A stretch of DNA of 57,518 bases from a bacterium (GCA_030431715.1 JAUIIO010000025.1:1-57518); one strand, 5' to 3'; counted from the stretch's first letter, positions 37,240 through 46,637 are shown. Made by a program: numbers and translations. The notes: generated by a model not told the origin, from the sequence alone.

Positions 37240-40200
37240 TTAACCTGATATTGAGTCGAGGAATGTGAGCACTTTTCTGTAGGTCTGGGACTGAGTTTCG
37301 CCGTAGAGTTCCGGATCTCCCACGGTAAGGCTGTTATTTTTACTTAGTGAATAGTACTTCGGATTACTTTGAAGAAGAGCTATCACTTTCTCCATGTTGA
37401 GATTTGCTTTGGGGGAGAAAGCCAGAATTATTTTTTTCTCTGAAATATCAGTCTTCTCTACAAGATGCTTTTTAAGCTCAGCTCTAAAGCACATGAGCTG
37501 TATAAGCTCATCGAGCTCTTCACCGATCGTGCCAAAACGATCTTCGATCTCTTCAGCCAACAGGATACCGCTCTCGTAGCCTGTTATAGCGGATAGCCGT
37601 TGATAGAGCACGAGGCGCTCAGGGACATCGGGAATATAGTCTTCAGGGATATAAGCATTCACGCTGACCTTAACCTCTGGCTCTATGAATTCGTCAACTG
37701 AAAGATCTGATTCGCTCAGGTGATGAATGGCCTCTTTGAGTATTTTTGTATAGAGATCGAATCCCACCGAAAGTACATTTCCGGATTGTTCCTTCCCGAG
37801 GAGGTTGCCAGCTCCACGTATCTCAAGGTCTCGCAGAGCAAGATGAAATCCTTGGCCGAGGTCATCAAGGGACTGAAGCGCTCGGAGTCTTTCCTTCGCT
37901 TCACCGCTCATCTTCTTTGAGTGTGGAACGAGAAAATAACAATAGGCCTGCCGGTCACTTCTCCCTACTCGCCCTCTGAGCTGATAGAGCTGCGCAAGTC
38001 CGAACATATCGGCGCGATTGATAATAATTGTATTTGCGGTGGGGATATCGATACCAGATTCGACAATTGTTGTGCTCACGAGAACATCGATCTCTTTCTT
38101 AAGGAAAGAGTGCATTTTCCTTTCGAGCTCTCTTTCAGACATTTGGCCGTGTGCATAGTCAATACTCACTTCAGGAACAATATCCTTAAGCTCTGAAGTT
38201 ATAAGTTCAATGTTCTGAACTCGATTGTGAATAAAAAAGCACTGGCCTCCTCGTTGAACTTCTCGTCGAATGGCATCGCGTATGAGAGTTTCCTGTTCAG
38301 GAGCAACATAGGTGCGTATTGTTCTTCGGTCACTTGGGGCTGTGCTGATAATGCTTATGTCTCGAAGTTCAAGGAGAGACATATGGAGAGTGCGTGGTAT
38401 TGGTGTAGCTGTCAGAGCTAGGACATCTACGTTTTTCTTGATTTGCTTGATTCGTTCTTTCTGTTTAACCCCAAAGCGGTGTTCCTCATCAATGATGAGG
38501 AGTCCGAGGTCTTTAAAGAGAACGTCTCTTTGGAGAAGCTTATGAGTTCCAATAACAATATCGAGTTCGCCGGTTTGAAGTTGCTCGAGAACTTTTTTGT
38601 TTTTTTCTGGTGGATAAAATCTGCTCAGGGCGTCTACGGTAACGGGGAAATCTTGAAAGCGCTTTAGAAATGACTGTTTGTGTTGCTCTACGAGTATGGT
38701 TGTGGGGGCGAGTACGGCAACCTGCCTTGAGCTTTGTACCGCCTTATACGCGGCACGCATTGCTACTTCCGTCTTCCCAAACCCAACATCTCCACATACG
38801 AGTCTATCCATAGGTTTTTTAGTAGACATGTCGTGTAGTGTTTCTTCTATGGCACGAAGTTGATCTTGTGTTTCGTTATAAGGAAAGTCATCCGCAAATC
38901 TTTCGTCTTCAAAGTTAGGAGAATCAAAAGCAAATCCTTGCGTCATGTTTCTTGCGGCATAGAGCTTTATAAGATCTCCGGCGAGTGTTGCGACTGATTG
39001 TTGCACTTTCTGTCTGGTCTTTTTCCAGCGCGTTGAGCTTAGTTTATCAATACGTGGAGTTTGCCCCTCTAGCGCAGAAAATCGCTGTACTCGCCCTATG
39101 TTTGTTAGGGGGAGATAGAGCATGCTGTCGGCGTACTCAATTTGAATAAGATCGCTCTTCTGACCATCGACCTCTACCTGCCGAAACCCTCGATAGATTC
39201 CAATTCCGTAATCAATATGGACGATGTAGTCTCCGATATCGAGTTGAGAAAGTGAGCTTAGAAGTTTTTTAATGTTAATTTCTGAAGTAGAGTTGTCCTT
39301 CTTGCGAACGCTTTTTTCACCGTAGAGATCTTGCTCTGTAAGCAAGATTTTTTTCACATCTGGTAGTATGGCACTTTCAGATAGGTGTCCATTTAGTATC
39401 AGGAGTGGATAAGCATTCTTCTCGTGTATCCACTCCAATCCATTCATGCTGCTTGCTGATTTTAGCTCATAGTCGAGCTCAAGCAGGTTGCGCTTCAGTC
39501 TTGCAGCACGTGACTCTGAGCCGGTTACGAATGCTATCTGGTACTTATCCTTTCGCCAGGCTTCGATCTTCTTTTGAAGGGGGGCATGAGAGCTCTCTGT
39601 GCCAGCCCTTGCGCGGAGTGACAAGACAAGATCGCCAGTTGGAATGCTTTTCTCGCGTACGATATGGTAATGTGAGTCCGCCTCATCGTCATAATATTCT
39701 ACTGTATCAAAAATATGTTGAGCATGGGACTGATACCTATTTTCAAATACTTCAGGTGAGAGATAAACTTCTTCAGGGGATGGGAGGAGGAAATGTTCCT
39801 GAAGAAGACTACTATAACGGTCTTGAATAAGTTGATAGAAATCATCGCTATGCTTTTGAATGCTGTGAGGTTCATCGAGAATGAATACGGAATCCTCAGG
39901 AAGATAACGAAAGAAATCTGTGAATGCAGTTGAAGCTATGTATTGATGAAGTTCGATTCCGGCATAGTGTTTCTCTTCTCGTAATGCGTGTACCGTTGCA
40001 GCGATTTCTCGAGCGGGAGTTTCCAACTTCTTCCCACGTTCTTTGATGCGATCAAAGAGCAAAGATTTGTCTATATTGTCGAACCAGAGTTCTCTGACCG
40101 GATCTATGAATGTGGTTGAAATCTCTTGTGCGGTACGCTGTGACTCGGTCCGAAAGAGCTGAAGCGCACGAAGCGTATCTCCCATAAAGCTGGCGCGGAC

Positions 40201-40695
40201 TGGCATTGATTGTGAGGCCGGATAGAAGTCGATAATGCTCCCTCGGAGAGCGTACTGCCCTATTTCTTCAACAATTCTTACTCTGGTGAACCCAGCCTTG
40301 AGGAGATGCTCTTCAAGATCCTGAATCGTGAGGTGCGCGCCAGCTAAGAGTTCTAAAGACTTGCTTGTAAAAAACTCAGGAGTGGGCACTTTCTGAAAAA
40401 GGGCCGTTGGGGTCGTGACGATGAGTTGAGGAAGTCCTTTTAAGAGAGAGGAGAGGATCTGTAGGCGGCCACTGGTGAGATATACTTGCGGAGACACTGT
40501 CTCGAAAGGAAGGGGATCCCAAAAAGGGTATTCGCGTATAAGATCGGGAGTAAGAAAAAATCGTAGATCGCTTATGAGCCGGGAAGCTGTCTCTTTGTCT
40601 GATGTGAGTACTACGGCGGTTTTGCCCTTACAAAGCGTTGCAATTTTCAACGCTCGTGCTGTTTGCAAGTAGCCGGGGTAGAGGGTCTTTTTCAA
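37240..40695 (-). CDS. mfd: Transcription-repair coupling factor
   Basis: A 1151-residue DNA translocase that removes stalled RNA polymerase and recruits UvrA. The UvrB-homology N-terminal region (about 1-330) has [14 protein letters not shown]. The RNA-polymerase-interacting domain (about 480-545) has [20 protein letters not shown]. The RecG-like helicase motor has Walker [13 protein letters not shown] near 635, DEEH near 736, and [12 protein letters not shown] and [17 protein letters not shown]. The C-terminal TRCF domain (about 1000-1100) holds [19 protein letters not shown]. Length is normal. It stands alone, followed by a divergent pilin gene. Confidence 0.97.
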   Translation of the reverse strand: MKKTLYPGYLQTARALKIATLCKGKTAVVLTSDKETASRLISDLRFFLTPDLIREYPFWDPLPFETVSPQVYLTSGRLQILSSLLKGLPQLIVTTPTALFQKVPTPEFFTSKSLELLAGAHLTIQDLEEHLLKAGFTRVRIVEEIGQYALRGSIIDFYPASQSMPVRASFMGDTLRALQLFRTESQRTAQEISTTFIDPVRELWFDNIDKSLLFDRIKERGKKLETPAREIAATVHALREEKHYAGIELHQYIASTAFTDFFRYLPEDSVFILDEPHSIQKHSDDFYQLIQDRYSSLLQEHFLLPSPEEVYLSPEVFENRYQSHAQHIFDTVEYYDDEADSHYHIVREKSIPTGDLVLSLRARAGTESSHAPLQKKIEAWRKDKYQIAFVTGSESRAARLKRNLLELDYELKSASSMNGLEWIHEKNAYPLLILNGHLSESAILPDVKKILLTEQDLYGEKSVRKKDNSTSEINIKKLLSSLSQLDIGDYIVHIDYGIGIYRGFRQVEVDGQKSDLIQIEYADSMLYLPLTNIGRVQRFSALEGQTPRIDKLSSTRWKKTRQKVQQSVATLAGDLIKLYAARNMTQGFAFDSPNFEDERFADDFPYNETQDQLRAIEETLHDMSTKKPMDRLVCGDVGFGKTEVAMRAAYKAVQSSRQVAVLAPTTILVEQHKQSFLKRFQDFPVTVDALSRFYPPEKNKKVLEQLQTGELDIVIGTHKLLQRDVLFKDLGLLIIDEEHRFGVKQKERIKQIKKNVDVLALTATPIPRTLHMSLLELRDISIISTAPSDRRTIRTYVAPEQETLIRDAIRREVQRGGQCFFIHNRVQNIELITSELKDIVPEVSIDYAHGQMSERELERKMHSFLKKEIDVLVSTTIVESGIDIPTANTIIINRADMFGLAQLYQLRGRVGRSDRQAYCYFLVPHSKKMSGEAKERLRALQSLDDLGQGFHLALRDLEIRGAGNLLGKEQSGNVLSVGFDLYTKILKEAIHHLSESDLSVDEFIEPEVKVSVNAYIPEDYIPDVPERLVLYQRLSAITGYESGILLAEEIEDRFGTIGEELDELIQLMCFRAELKKHLVEKTDISEKKIILAFSPKANLNMEKVIALLQSNPKYYSLSKNNSLTVGDPELYGETQSQTYRKVLTFLDSISG

Positions 40696-40839
40696 GGTCT
40701 AATGCTTCTTTAATAAGCTGATTTTACATCGTTATCAGGAAAGTAAAAAACAGTTTGGATCAAATCAGCTATTTTGCTCGATATACGGGGTGAGCGCAAG
40801 TAAGGTACAATAAAAGTGAGCGCTTTAGGCAGGTAGATT

Positions 40840-41034
40840 ATGATACGCAAAAGAACACCAAAGAGTCTCTCTGAGCTTCTAAGAAGAGGAGAAACTGCGG
40901 CAACTATGGTAGAGTACGCAGTTCTCGTAGCCTTCATTTCAATTATTTGTATTGCCGGAATTCGAAGCTTCACCGATGCCGTGCACCGGGAATATAGCCA
41001 GATAGATAGCACGCTGAATCCGCATTTTGAGTAA
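40840..41034 (+). CDS. Flp-type pilin, solitary
   Basis: A 64-residue protein with the Flp/Fap layout: basic leader (RKRTPKSLSELLRRG), a Gly before the processing site, then ETAATMVEYAVLVAFISII with the conserved EY pair inside a hydrophobic helix, and a short polar tail. Flp pilins are cleaved by a TadV/PilD-type peptidase and built into Tad pili. No tad genes are next to it; two PilT-like ATPases follow 113 bp later on the same strand. AGGT lies 6 bp before the ATG. Confidence 0.8.
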   Translation: MIRKRTPKSLSELLRRGETAATMVEYAVLVAFISIICIAGIRSFTDAVHREYSQIDSTLNPHFE

Positions 41035-41147
41035 ATGACGTAAAATATTAGAAACACGATTTTATTTAGCTGTTTCTCCTTTAATTATTTTTCTCACATA
41101 CCGATATCTTTCCCTAGGATATTTTATTAGGGAGCTATCGCAAAAAT

Positions 41148-42200
41148 ATGGATATCACACAATTGCTTCAATTTGCTGTTCAGCAAGAAGCATCTGACTT
41201 ACATATTAGTGCTGGTGAACCCCCAATGGTTCGTGTTCACGGCTCAATGAAAAAAATAAAGATGCCTGAGCTTACCTCAGAGCAAACGCACGCCATGATC
41301 TACGACATCATGAACGATGCGCACCGTAAGAACTTTGAAGAGTTTAGTGAATTAGATTTTTCAATGCAGCTCGGTGAGGTTGCCCGTTTCCGGGTCAATG
41401 TCTTCAGGCAGAATAGGGGATTAGGAGCGGTCTTTCGTCAGATTCCGACAAAGATCCTCTCATTGGAACAGCTCAATATGCCTGATGTCCTGCGTAAAGT
41501 TTCTGTTCGTGAAAAAGGATTAGTCCTTGTTACTGGCCCTACGGGGTCGGGGAAATCGACTACGCTCGCTGCGATGCTTGACTACATCAATGATAATTTT
41601 GAAAAGCACATACTTACCGTAGAAGATCCTATCGAATTTGTTCACGTCTCAAAAAAATGTCTTATTAACCAACGTGAAGTAGGTCCGCATACGCAATCCT
41701 TTAAGAATGCTCTGAAGGCTGCACTTCGTGAAGATCCAGATATTATTCTTGTTGGTGAGATGCGAGATTTAGAGACTATTCAACTCGCACTTACTGCAGC
41801 GGAAACAGGGCACCTTGTGTTTGGAACGCTTCATACATCTAGTGCTCCTAAGACAGTAGACCGGATCATTGACGTCTTTCCACCAGAACAGCAAGCACAA
41901 GTACGTGCTATGTTTGCGGAGTCGATTCAGGCAATCGTGACTCAAACACTCTGTAAGAAAGTGGGGGGTGGTCGTGTTGCTGGATTAGAACTTTTACTTG
42001 GTTCTACTGCGGTGCGAAACCTTATCCGTGAAGGAAAGATACATCAAATACCGAGTGTGATGCAGACCTCGCAGAATCAGGGAATGCAGACTATGTCCAT
42101 GCACCTCATGGAGCTGGTCGATAGAAATCTTATTACACGTGAAACAGCAATTGAAAAAACTGGGAATCCGGATCTTTTCAAAGAACTCGACGAAGCTTAA
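41148..42200 (+). CDS. pilT: Type IV pilus retraction ATPase PilT
   Basis: A 350-residue hexameric secretion-type ATPase that retracts type IV pili for twitching. It has the N-terminal PAS-like domain (ASDLHISAGEPPMVRVHG), Walker A GPTGSGKSTTLAAM near residue 133, the Asp box ILTVEDPIEF, Walker B DPDIILVGEMRD near 200 and the His box ALTAAETGHLVFGTLHT. Near the C terminus, AIVTQTLCKKVGGGRVA fits the AIRNLIRE-type retraction motif region, with AVRNLIREGKIHQ following. Length fits PilT. A second paralogue follows 12 bp later. Confidence 0.93.
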   Translation: MDITQLLQFAVQQEASDLHISAGEPPMVRVHGSMKKIKMPELTSEQTHAMIYDIMNDAHRKNFEEFSELDFSMQLGEVARFRVNVFRQNRGLGAVFRQIPTKILSLEQLNMPDVLRKVSVREKGLVLVTGPTGSGKSTTLAAMLDYINDNFEKHILTVEDPIEFVHVSKKCLINQREVGPHTQSFKNALKAALREDPDIILVGEMRDLETIQLALTAAETGHLVFGTLHTSSAPKTVDRIIDVFPPEQQAQVRAMFAESIQAIVTQTLCKKVGGGRVAGLELLLGSTAVRNLIREGKIHQIPSVMQTSQNQGMQTMSMHLMELVDRNLITRETAIEKTGNPDLFKELDEA

Positions 42201-42212
42201 TAGGGGAAACAT

Positions 42213-43421
42213 ATGGCAACTCTTGATATCAGTAAACTTCTCACCGTGATGACTGAGCACGACGCCTCAGACCTGTATGTGACCGTAGATAGTCCGCCGA
42301 TGTATCGAATTAATGGAGCACTGCGACCCGCAGGAAACAAGTGTCTTGAGCAGGAAGATACTCGTGCTCTTGTCTATAGCATCATGACTGATAAGCAGCA
42401 GCGTGAGTTTGACGAGACAAATGAGATAAATCTAGCACTTTATTTCCCTGCGCTTGGAAGATTTCGAGTCAATTGTTTTGTGCAGAGAGCCTGTGTCGGT
42501 ATGGTTATACGACAGATTCGCTCAAACATTCTTACCGTTGACGATCTTGAGCTGCCGCCGGTACTGAAAGATGTTTCGATGACGAAGCGTGGGCTGGTCC
42601 TCGTTGTTGGTGCTACAGGATCTGGTAAATCAACATCGCTTGCTGCGATGATCGATTATCGTAATAGAAATAGTGCTGGACATATCATCACCATAGAAGA
42701 TCCTGTCGAGTTTGTGCACAATCACAAAAAATCAATCGTAACACAGCGAGAAGTCGGCGTTGATACTCAGAGCTTTCAACTTGCTCTTAAGAACTCTCTT
42801 CGTCAGGCTCCTGACGTGATACTTATCGGTGAGATTCGTGACACAGAAACGATGGAAGCCGCGATTACCTTTGCTGAAACTGGACACCTCTGTCTTGCTA
42901 CCCTTCACAGTAATAACGCTAACCAAGCGATGGAGCGGGTGATGAACTTTTTCCCGCCGGAGCGTCATAAGCAGATCTACCTTCAACTGAGTTTAAACTT
43001 AAGAGGAATACTCAGTCAGCGCCTAGTGAAGCGTGTAGACGGTGGACGTGCTGCCGCCATTGAAATCTTACTTGATAGTCCTCGAGTAAAAGATCTTATC
43101 CATAAAGGTGAAATAGCTGAGCTTAAGGAAGCGATGGAGAAGAGTACGAACGTTGGTATGCAGACGTTTGATCAGGCTCTTTACGACCTCTATCGCGCTG
43201 GAAAAATTTCACTTGATGAAGCGCTTAAGAACGCTGATAGTGCGAACAATTTACGTCTCCGCGTAAAACTATCAGAGGAAGGTGACTTTGTAGAGACACC
43301 TAAAAAGGGACTCCTTGGAAAGAAGAAAGCTAAGCCTGAGCCTGAAGAGCAAAACGGAGACGGTGGTGAAGATAACAAAGCATCAGCGTTTGATGAGCCA
43401 GATCTTCAGTTAGATATGTAG
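42213..43421 (+). CDS. pilU: PilT/PilU-family pilus ATPase
   Basis: A 402-residue paralogue of the upstream PilT. Walker A is GATGSGKSTSLAAM, Walker B APDVILIGEIRDTETM, and the His box ITFAETGHLCLATLHS. It has a longer, charged C-terminal tail (residues about 355-402, LLGKKKAKPEPEE and GDGGEDNKASAFDEPDLQL), as PilU proteins often do. PilU boosts PilT-driven retraction. It is co-transcribed with pilT (12-bp gap). The PilU name rests on order and tail; it could also be a second PilT. Confidence 0.85.
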   Translation: MATLDISKLLTVMTEHDASDLYVTVDSPPMYRINGALRPAGNKCLEQEDTRALVYSIMTDKQQREFDETNEINLALYFPALGRFRVNCFVQRACVGMVIRQIRSNILTVDDLELPPVLKDVSMTKRGLVLVVGATGSGKSTSLAAMIDYRNRNSAGHIITIEDPVEFVHNHKKSIVTQREVGVDTQSFQLALKNSLRQAPDVILIGEIRDTETMEAAITFAETGHLCLATLHSNNANQAMERVMNFFPPERHKQIYLQLSLNLRGILSQRLVKRVDGGRAAAIEILLDSPRVKDLIHKGEIAELKEAMEKSTNVGMQTFDQALYDLYRAGKISLDEALKNADSANNLRLRVKLSEEGDFVETPKKGLLGKKKAKPEPEEQNGDGGEDNKASAFDEPDLQLDM

Positions 43422-43526
43422 TTTTTGCCTTATTGTATAAAAAAACGAAAAAACTACCGTCCGAAGCTTCAGCGAAGGACGGTCCGGGGCAAGCCTCATA
43501 CCCACAGCCTACAAAGAATAATCAAT

Positions 43527-43654
43527 GTCATTGCGAGGAGCTGAGACCAGCGGTCGAACGACGAAGCAATATCCTCGCCTCGGTACTATAATATCTGTGG
43601 CATAGCAGGGAGATTGCCGCGTCGTTCGGCTTCGCCTCAGCTCCTCGCAATGAC
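43527..43654. mobile_element. 128-bp palindromic MITE-like element
   Basis: Perfect 19-bp terminal inverted repeats (GTCATTGCGAGGAGCTGAG at 43527-43545; its reverse complement at 43636-43654) continue inward as an imperfect palindrome around GAACGACG and CAATNTCC. It contains no gene. The sequence closely resembles the widespread non-coding palindromic repeats beginning GTCATTGCGAGGAGC that I recall from several unrelated bacterial genomes. Confidence 0.7.
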
Positions 43655-43674
43655 GGGGGGCATACTTCAATCTA

Positions 43675-43747
43675 TTTGTGCAAGAGAAAGTGCAAGTGCA
43701 AGAGGAAGATGAAGAGAAAGAGGAAGAGAAAGATGGAGGGGTGGGCT
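43675..43747 (+). repeat. GA-rich dispersed repeat, plus-strand copy
   Basis: Runs GTGCAAGAGAAAGTGCAAGTGCAAGAGGAAGA, given here only as its key words: three GTGCAAG units, then a (GAGGAA/GAGAAA)n tract, then ATGGAGGGGTGGGC. Same family as 29911-29955, 45034-45078 (inverted) and 45249-45320. Confidence 0.65.
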
Positions 43748-43788
43748 TAAACTTGACGTGATTCTTCTCATCAGCAACACTACCCCAC

Positions 43789-45063
43789 ATGACACGTCAG
43801 ATACGAGATGCAGCGCTTCTGCTCTTTGGTCTCTGTGGGGCAATCGCCATCCTGTGGATACTTGAAAGACCTGCCGCCGTTCAAACAAAAGAGTCGATTG
43901 ATCCGAGAGTCGTTACCGGGAGTTATTCTCATCATCCTCTGCACCGAGTTACCGTTTATAATGAGGAGAAATCGTGGCCGGGGGTTTTGCTTGTCCCGGT
44001 TTATGATATCGAACAGGTGCTCCTTCTCGGCCCTTCCGGAAAACTCTTACACTACTGGCCTATAGATACAGAAAGATCGCGGTTGCTCCCGAATTGTAAC
44101 TTATTAACACTTCACGGCACAAAGATCGGAGCAAAGCGCGAGCCGTGGTCTACCCTCCAATACTCAGCGCGTGAATATGATTGGGAGTGGAACATAGCAT
44201 GGGAGCATGTTTCTGATGATATTCTCCATCACGATATTTCGCGCCTTCCTGGCGAAAAAACACTCTTACTGCAGAGAACGAAGAGGCCAAATAAGGGAAT
44301 AAAATTTGATGGCAAGCCTCGTCAATTAAGAGCCGACCTTATTAATATCATCGATCGCTCAGGTTCTTCTCAGTGGCTTTGGAGCTCTTTTGATGCCTTT
44401 GATCATAGTTACTGTGGGGTAAGATCTTGTGAACTTGCCGAGGTTGACCGTGATCCGACCATGGGCCTAAAGCGTAGAATTGACTGGACTCATGGCAACA
44501 CCGTGAGGCGCATACCGGAAAATAAGTGGTATCCAGATCACCCTGAATTTAAGCCGGGCAATATTCTTTTTTATCCACGAAATTTCTGGGAGATGTATAT
44601 CATTGATCGTGATTCAAAAGAGATCGTATGGACGTTTCCATCTGATAAACAACGCGAAGATCCAGAGCTTAAGATATTTGGTGGTCACGAGCCGCATATG
44701 ATTGGACCAGATCTTCCAGGAGCCGGGAATTTACTCATCTTCGATAATGGTCATCTTATTCGTCGCCCTTATTCCAGAGTATTGGAAATAGATCCAGTAA
44801 ACGGTGAAGTTGTTTGGAGTTATGTCGATAAGGATCGGTTCTTTAGTCGTGTTGCAGGATCGATACAACGTCTCCCCAATGGAAATACTCTAATTTCACA
44901 AGATGTGCGTGCACGCGTTTTTGAAGTAACTCCGCAGGGGGAGATCGTCTGGGAAGCGTTCTTTCCAGATCGGACAGCACGGGCCCATAAGTATTCATTA
45001 GATCATTGCGCTCGGGCGAAAGATATTATTGTGTCTTCCTCTTCCTCTTCCTCTTCCTCTTAA
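43789..45063 (+). CDS. Arylsulfotransferase-like beta-propeller protein with poly-Ser end
   Basis: A 424-residue protein resembling the arylsulfotransferase (ASST) family. It has an N-terminal membrane/signal helix (ALLLFGLCGAIAILWILERP), then repeated propeller blades: WEWNIAWEHVSDDILHHDIS, WSSFDAFDHSYCG, RIDWTHGNTVRRIPENKW, IVWTFPSDKQRE, VVWSYVDKDRFFSRVAG, SIQRLPNGNTLISQD and EIVWEAFFP. The HGN and HD positions may be active-site His. The sulfate donor and acceptor are unknown. The last nine residues are all Ser, because the reading frame runs into a CTTCCT tandem repeat and stops just inside it, so the native C terminus is probably lost or replaced. Confidence 0.75.
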   Translation: MTRQIRDAALLLFGLCGAIAILWILERPAAVQTKESIDPRVVTGSYSHHPLHRVTVYNEEKSWPGVLLVPVYDIEQVLLLGPSGKLLHYWPIDTERSRLLPNCNLLTLHGTKIGAKREPWSTLQYSAREYDWEWNIAWEHVSDDILHHDISRLPGEKTLLLQRTKRPNKGIKFDGKPRQLRADLINIIDRSGSSQWLWSSFDAFDHSYCGVRSCELAEVDRDPTMGLKRRIDWTHGNTVRRIPENKWYPDHPEFKPGNILFYPRNFWEMYIIDRDSKEIVWTFPSDKQREDPELKIFGGHEPHMIGPDLPGAGNLLIFDNGHLIRRPYSRVLEIDPVNGEVVWSYVDKDRFFSRVAGSIQRLPNGNTLISQDVRARVFEVTPQGEIVWEAFFPDRTARAHKYSLDHCARAKDIIVSSSSSSSSS

Positions 45064-45078
45064 TCTTGCACTTGCACC
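45034..45078 (-). repeat. GA-rich dispersed repeat, inverted copy overlapping gene end
   Basis: On the plus strand a (TCTTCC)n run of about 27 bp ends in TTAATCTTGCACTTGCACC. It is the reverse complement of the copy at 43675-43747, so the arylsulfotransferase-like gene is bracketed by inverted copies. Its first part encodes the poly-Ser tail and its TAA is the stop codon. Confidence 0.65.
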
Positions 45079-45108
45079 AAAATGCCCCATCTCTGTGGAG
45101 CGAAGCGT

Positions 45109-45206
45109 CTCTGCGTGCTCCGTGTTTATCATGTCTTATTTGCGAATCGGCACTCACTCGTAATCCGATAGCGATAAAACGTAAAAAACACAGAGGGCAC
45201 AGGGAG
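45109..45206. repeat. Palindromic CTCCGTGTTTA-type repeat
   Basis: The left arm is CTCTGCGTGCTCCGTGTTTA (45109-45128). The right arm TAAAAAACACAGAGGGCACAG (45182 on) is its imperfect reverse complement. Similar single copies lie at about 33410-33440 (TCCGTGTGCTCCGCGTTCTC...) and 55225-55246, both just after gene ends. Together with the flanking GA-rich copies this fills 45064-45351, where no gene is visible. Confidence 0.5.
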
Positions 45207-45248
45207 GAGAGGTCTAGATTGTTTTTTAGGGGAGAGAAGGGTTTTAAT

Positions 45249-45320
45249 GGTGCAAGTGCAGGAGGAAGATTAAGAGGAAGAGGAAGATTACGAGGACTAA
45301 GAGGTAGATGGGGAGTTTGT
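45249..45320 (+). repeat. GA-rich dispersed repeat, second plus-strand copy
   Basis: Begins GGTGCAAGTGCAGGAGGAAG, continues as GAGGAAGAGGAAGATTA and ends GAGGTAGATGGGGAG. It lies 32 bp before the NUDIX start codon, so it is in or next to that gene's promoter region. Confidence 0.6.
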
Positions 45321-45351
45321 ATTTGGGGTTGTCTGCATTTATAGTAGAGAT

Positions 45352-45897
45352 ATGTCTGAACAGAATCCGTGGAAAACACTTTCAAGTAAATATGTATACG
45401 AGAACCCGTGGATTAAGGTTCGTGAGGATTCGGTTATTACTCCTGCCGGAAAAGAAGGTATATATGGTGTTGTTGAGACAAAAAAGGCTGTAGGGGTTAT
45501 TGCTCTTACTGATGATTTGGAGATTTATCTTGTCGGTCAGTATCGATATCCCTTGGATAGGTACTCTTGGGAGATTATTGAAGGTGGTGGTGAAAGTGAT
45601 GAGGAACCGCTAGAAACGGCTAAGCGAGAGCTTCAAGAGGAAGCTGGGCTTCTAGCTACGAATTGGGAGCCTCTTGGTGAAGAAATACACCTCAGTAACT
45701 GTTTTAGTTCTGAGCGTGGATATCTCTTTGTCGCCAGAGGTTTATCTTCAGTACCGGTATCACCTGACGATACGGAAGTTCTTCAGATTAAAAAACTCCC
45801 CCTTAAAGAGGCAATATCAATGACTGATACTGGCGAAATCACAGACTCTTTGAGTATAATCGGGATTTATCGTTTGCAGAAACTCCTAAATCTTTAG
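45352..45897 (+). CDS. NUDIX hydrolase, ADP-ribose pyrophosphatase-like
   Basis: A 181-residue NUDIX enzyme. The Nudix box is GGGESDEEPLETAKRELQEE followed by AGLL (residues 76-99), matching GX5EX7REUXEEXGU. The flanks (VGVIALTDDLEIYLVGQYRY and SSERGYLFVARGL) resemble ADP-ribose/nucleoside-diphosphate-sugar pyrophosphatases. It is the first gene of a long co-directional run; the next gene starts 9 bp later. The exact substrate cannot be told. Confidence 0.85.
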   Translation: MSEQNPWKTLSSKYVYENPWIKVREDSVITPAGKEGIYGVVETKKAVGVIALTDDLEIYLVGQYRYPLDRYSWEIIEGGGESDEEPLETAKRELQEEAGLLATNWEPLGEEIHLSNCFSSERGYLFVARGLSSVPVSPDDTEVLQIKKLPLKEAISMTDTGEITDSLSIIGIYRLQKLLNL

Positions 45898-45905
45898 TAA
45901 CTGTA

Positions 45906-46637
45906 ATGGATTCACAAACCTCAGAAGAAGCCCTTTCGGCTCAGCAACGCAAATTCACAGACTCTTCCAGTCCATTTCGCACCTATAAGCAGTATGTGTG
46001 CGGTGATGCGTCCGTTCTTTCGTTTTTGACAATTGAGAGTGCTACATTTCTTTTTGGCCCGTTGCCCGGCCTGATTGGGTTTGGGCTTCGTTCTCTTGTC
46101 TATCCTCTGCTTTTTAAGAGCTGTGGTAAAAGACCAGCGATTGGTCGATCGGTCACTGTCAGAGGATTTCATAGAATTTCTCTCGCCAGTAAGCTTCTTA
46201 TCGATGACTACGTCTCTCTTGATGCTCGGGATGATGGGGCAATTTCACTTTCAGATTGTGTGAGTCTTGGAAAATTTTCAATCGTTGCAGCCAAGGGTGG
46301 TGAGATTACTCTCGGTGAGGGGGTCAATGTTGGTACTCATTGCCGACTGGCAACTCAAACTTCCTTAAAAATAGGCGAAGGTACTCTTATAGCCGCATAT
46401 GCCTATATAGGTCCTGGAAATCATAAGCCTGATGCGTCAGGACGTTTTCTTTCCGGTGAAATGGAGCTCAAAGGGGGAGTGAATATTGGAAAGAATGTAT
46501 GGATCGGTACACGAGCAACAATTCTTGATGGTGTGACCATCGGTGATGGGGCTATTATAGGGGCTCATTCACTTGTGCGAGATGATGTTCCAGCAGGTGC
46601 GAGAGTTGTTGGCTGTCCTGCTAAGGTTATAGGTTAA
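45906..46637 (+). CDS. Hexapeptide-repeat acyltransferase
   Basis: A 243-residue left-handed beta-helix protein of the WbbJ/maltose-O-acetyltransferase type. Hexapeptide turns run from about 115 (LGKFSIVAAKGGEITLGEGV, VNVGTHCRLATQTSLKIGEG) to the typical end VNIGKNVWIGTRATILDGVT and IGDGAIIGAHSLVRDDVPAG with VVGCPAKVIG. GPGNHKP is the likely catalytic-His region. Such enzymes acetylate sugars in LPS, capsule or glycans. It is 9 bp after the NUDIX gene and 2 bp before the coiled-coil gene. Confidence 0.82.
   Translation: MDSQTSEEALSAQQRKFTDSSSPFRTYKQYVCGDASVLSFLTIESATFLFGPLPGLIGFGLRSLVYPLLFKSCGKRPAIGRSVTVRGFHRISLASKLLIDDYVSLDARDDGAISLSDCVSLGKFSIVAAKGGEITLGEGVNVGTHCRLATQTSLKIGEGTLIAAYAYIGPGNHKPDASGRFLSGEMELKGGVNIGKNVWIGTRATILDGVTIGDGAIIGAHSLVRDDVPAGARVVGCPAKVIG

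Larger units (their letters stand above)
43422..43788. other. Repeat-filled intergenic region after pilU
   Basis: 367 bp with no gene, made of three blocks: a hairpin with stems ACCGTCC/GGACGGT (43456-43483), a 128-bp palindromic element (43527-43654), and a GA-rich dispersed repeat (43675-43747). The hairpin read on the minus strand is followed by a T-rich run, so it would be terminator-like only for minus-strand transcription, although no minus gene precedes it. Confidence 0.65.

Noticed and set aside
43456..43483. Rho-independent terminator of pilU
   Set aside because: The stem is good, but on the plus strand the T-run lies before, not after, the hairpin; it would serve minus-strand transcription only.
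43509..43790. Open frame on the minus strand in the pilU downstream region
   Set aside because: It consists of the MITE-like palindrome and GA-rich repeat; the translation is repeat-derived (poly-Ser).
45006..45385. Open frames on both strands in the repeat block
   Set aside because: Their translations are Leu/Phe, Arg/Gly or Lys/Arg runs from the GA-rich repeats and have no start signals.
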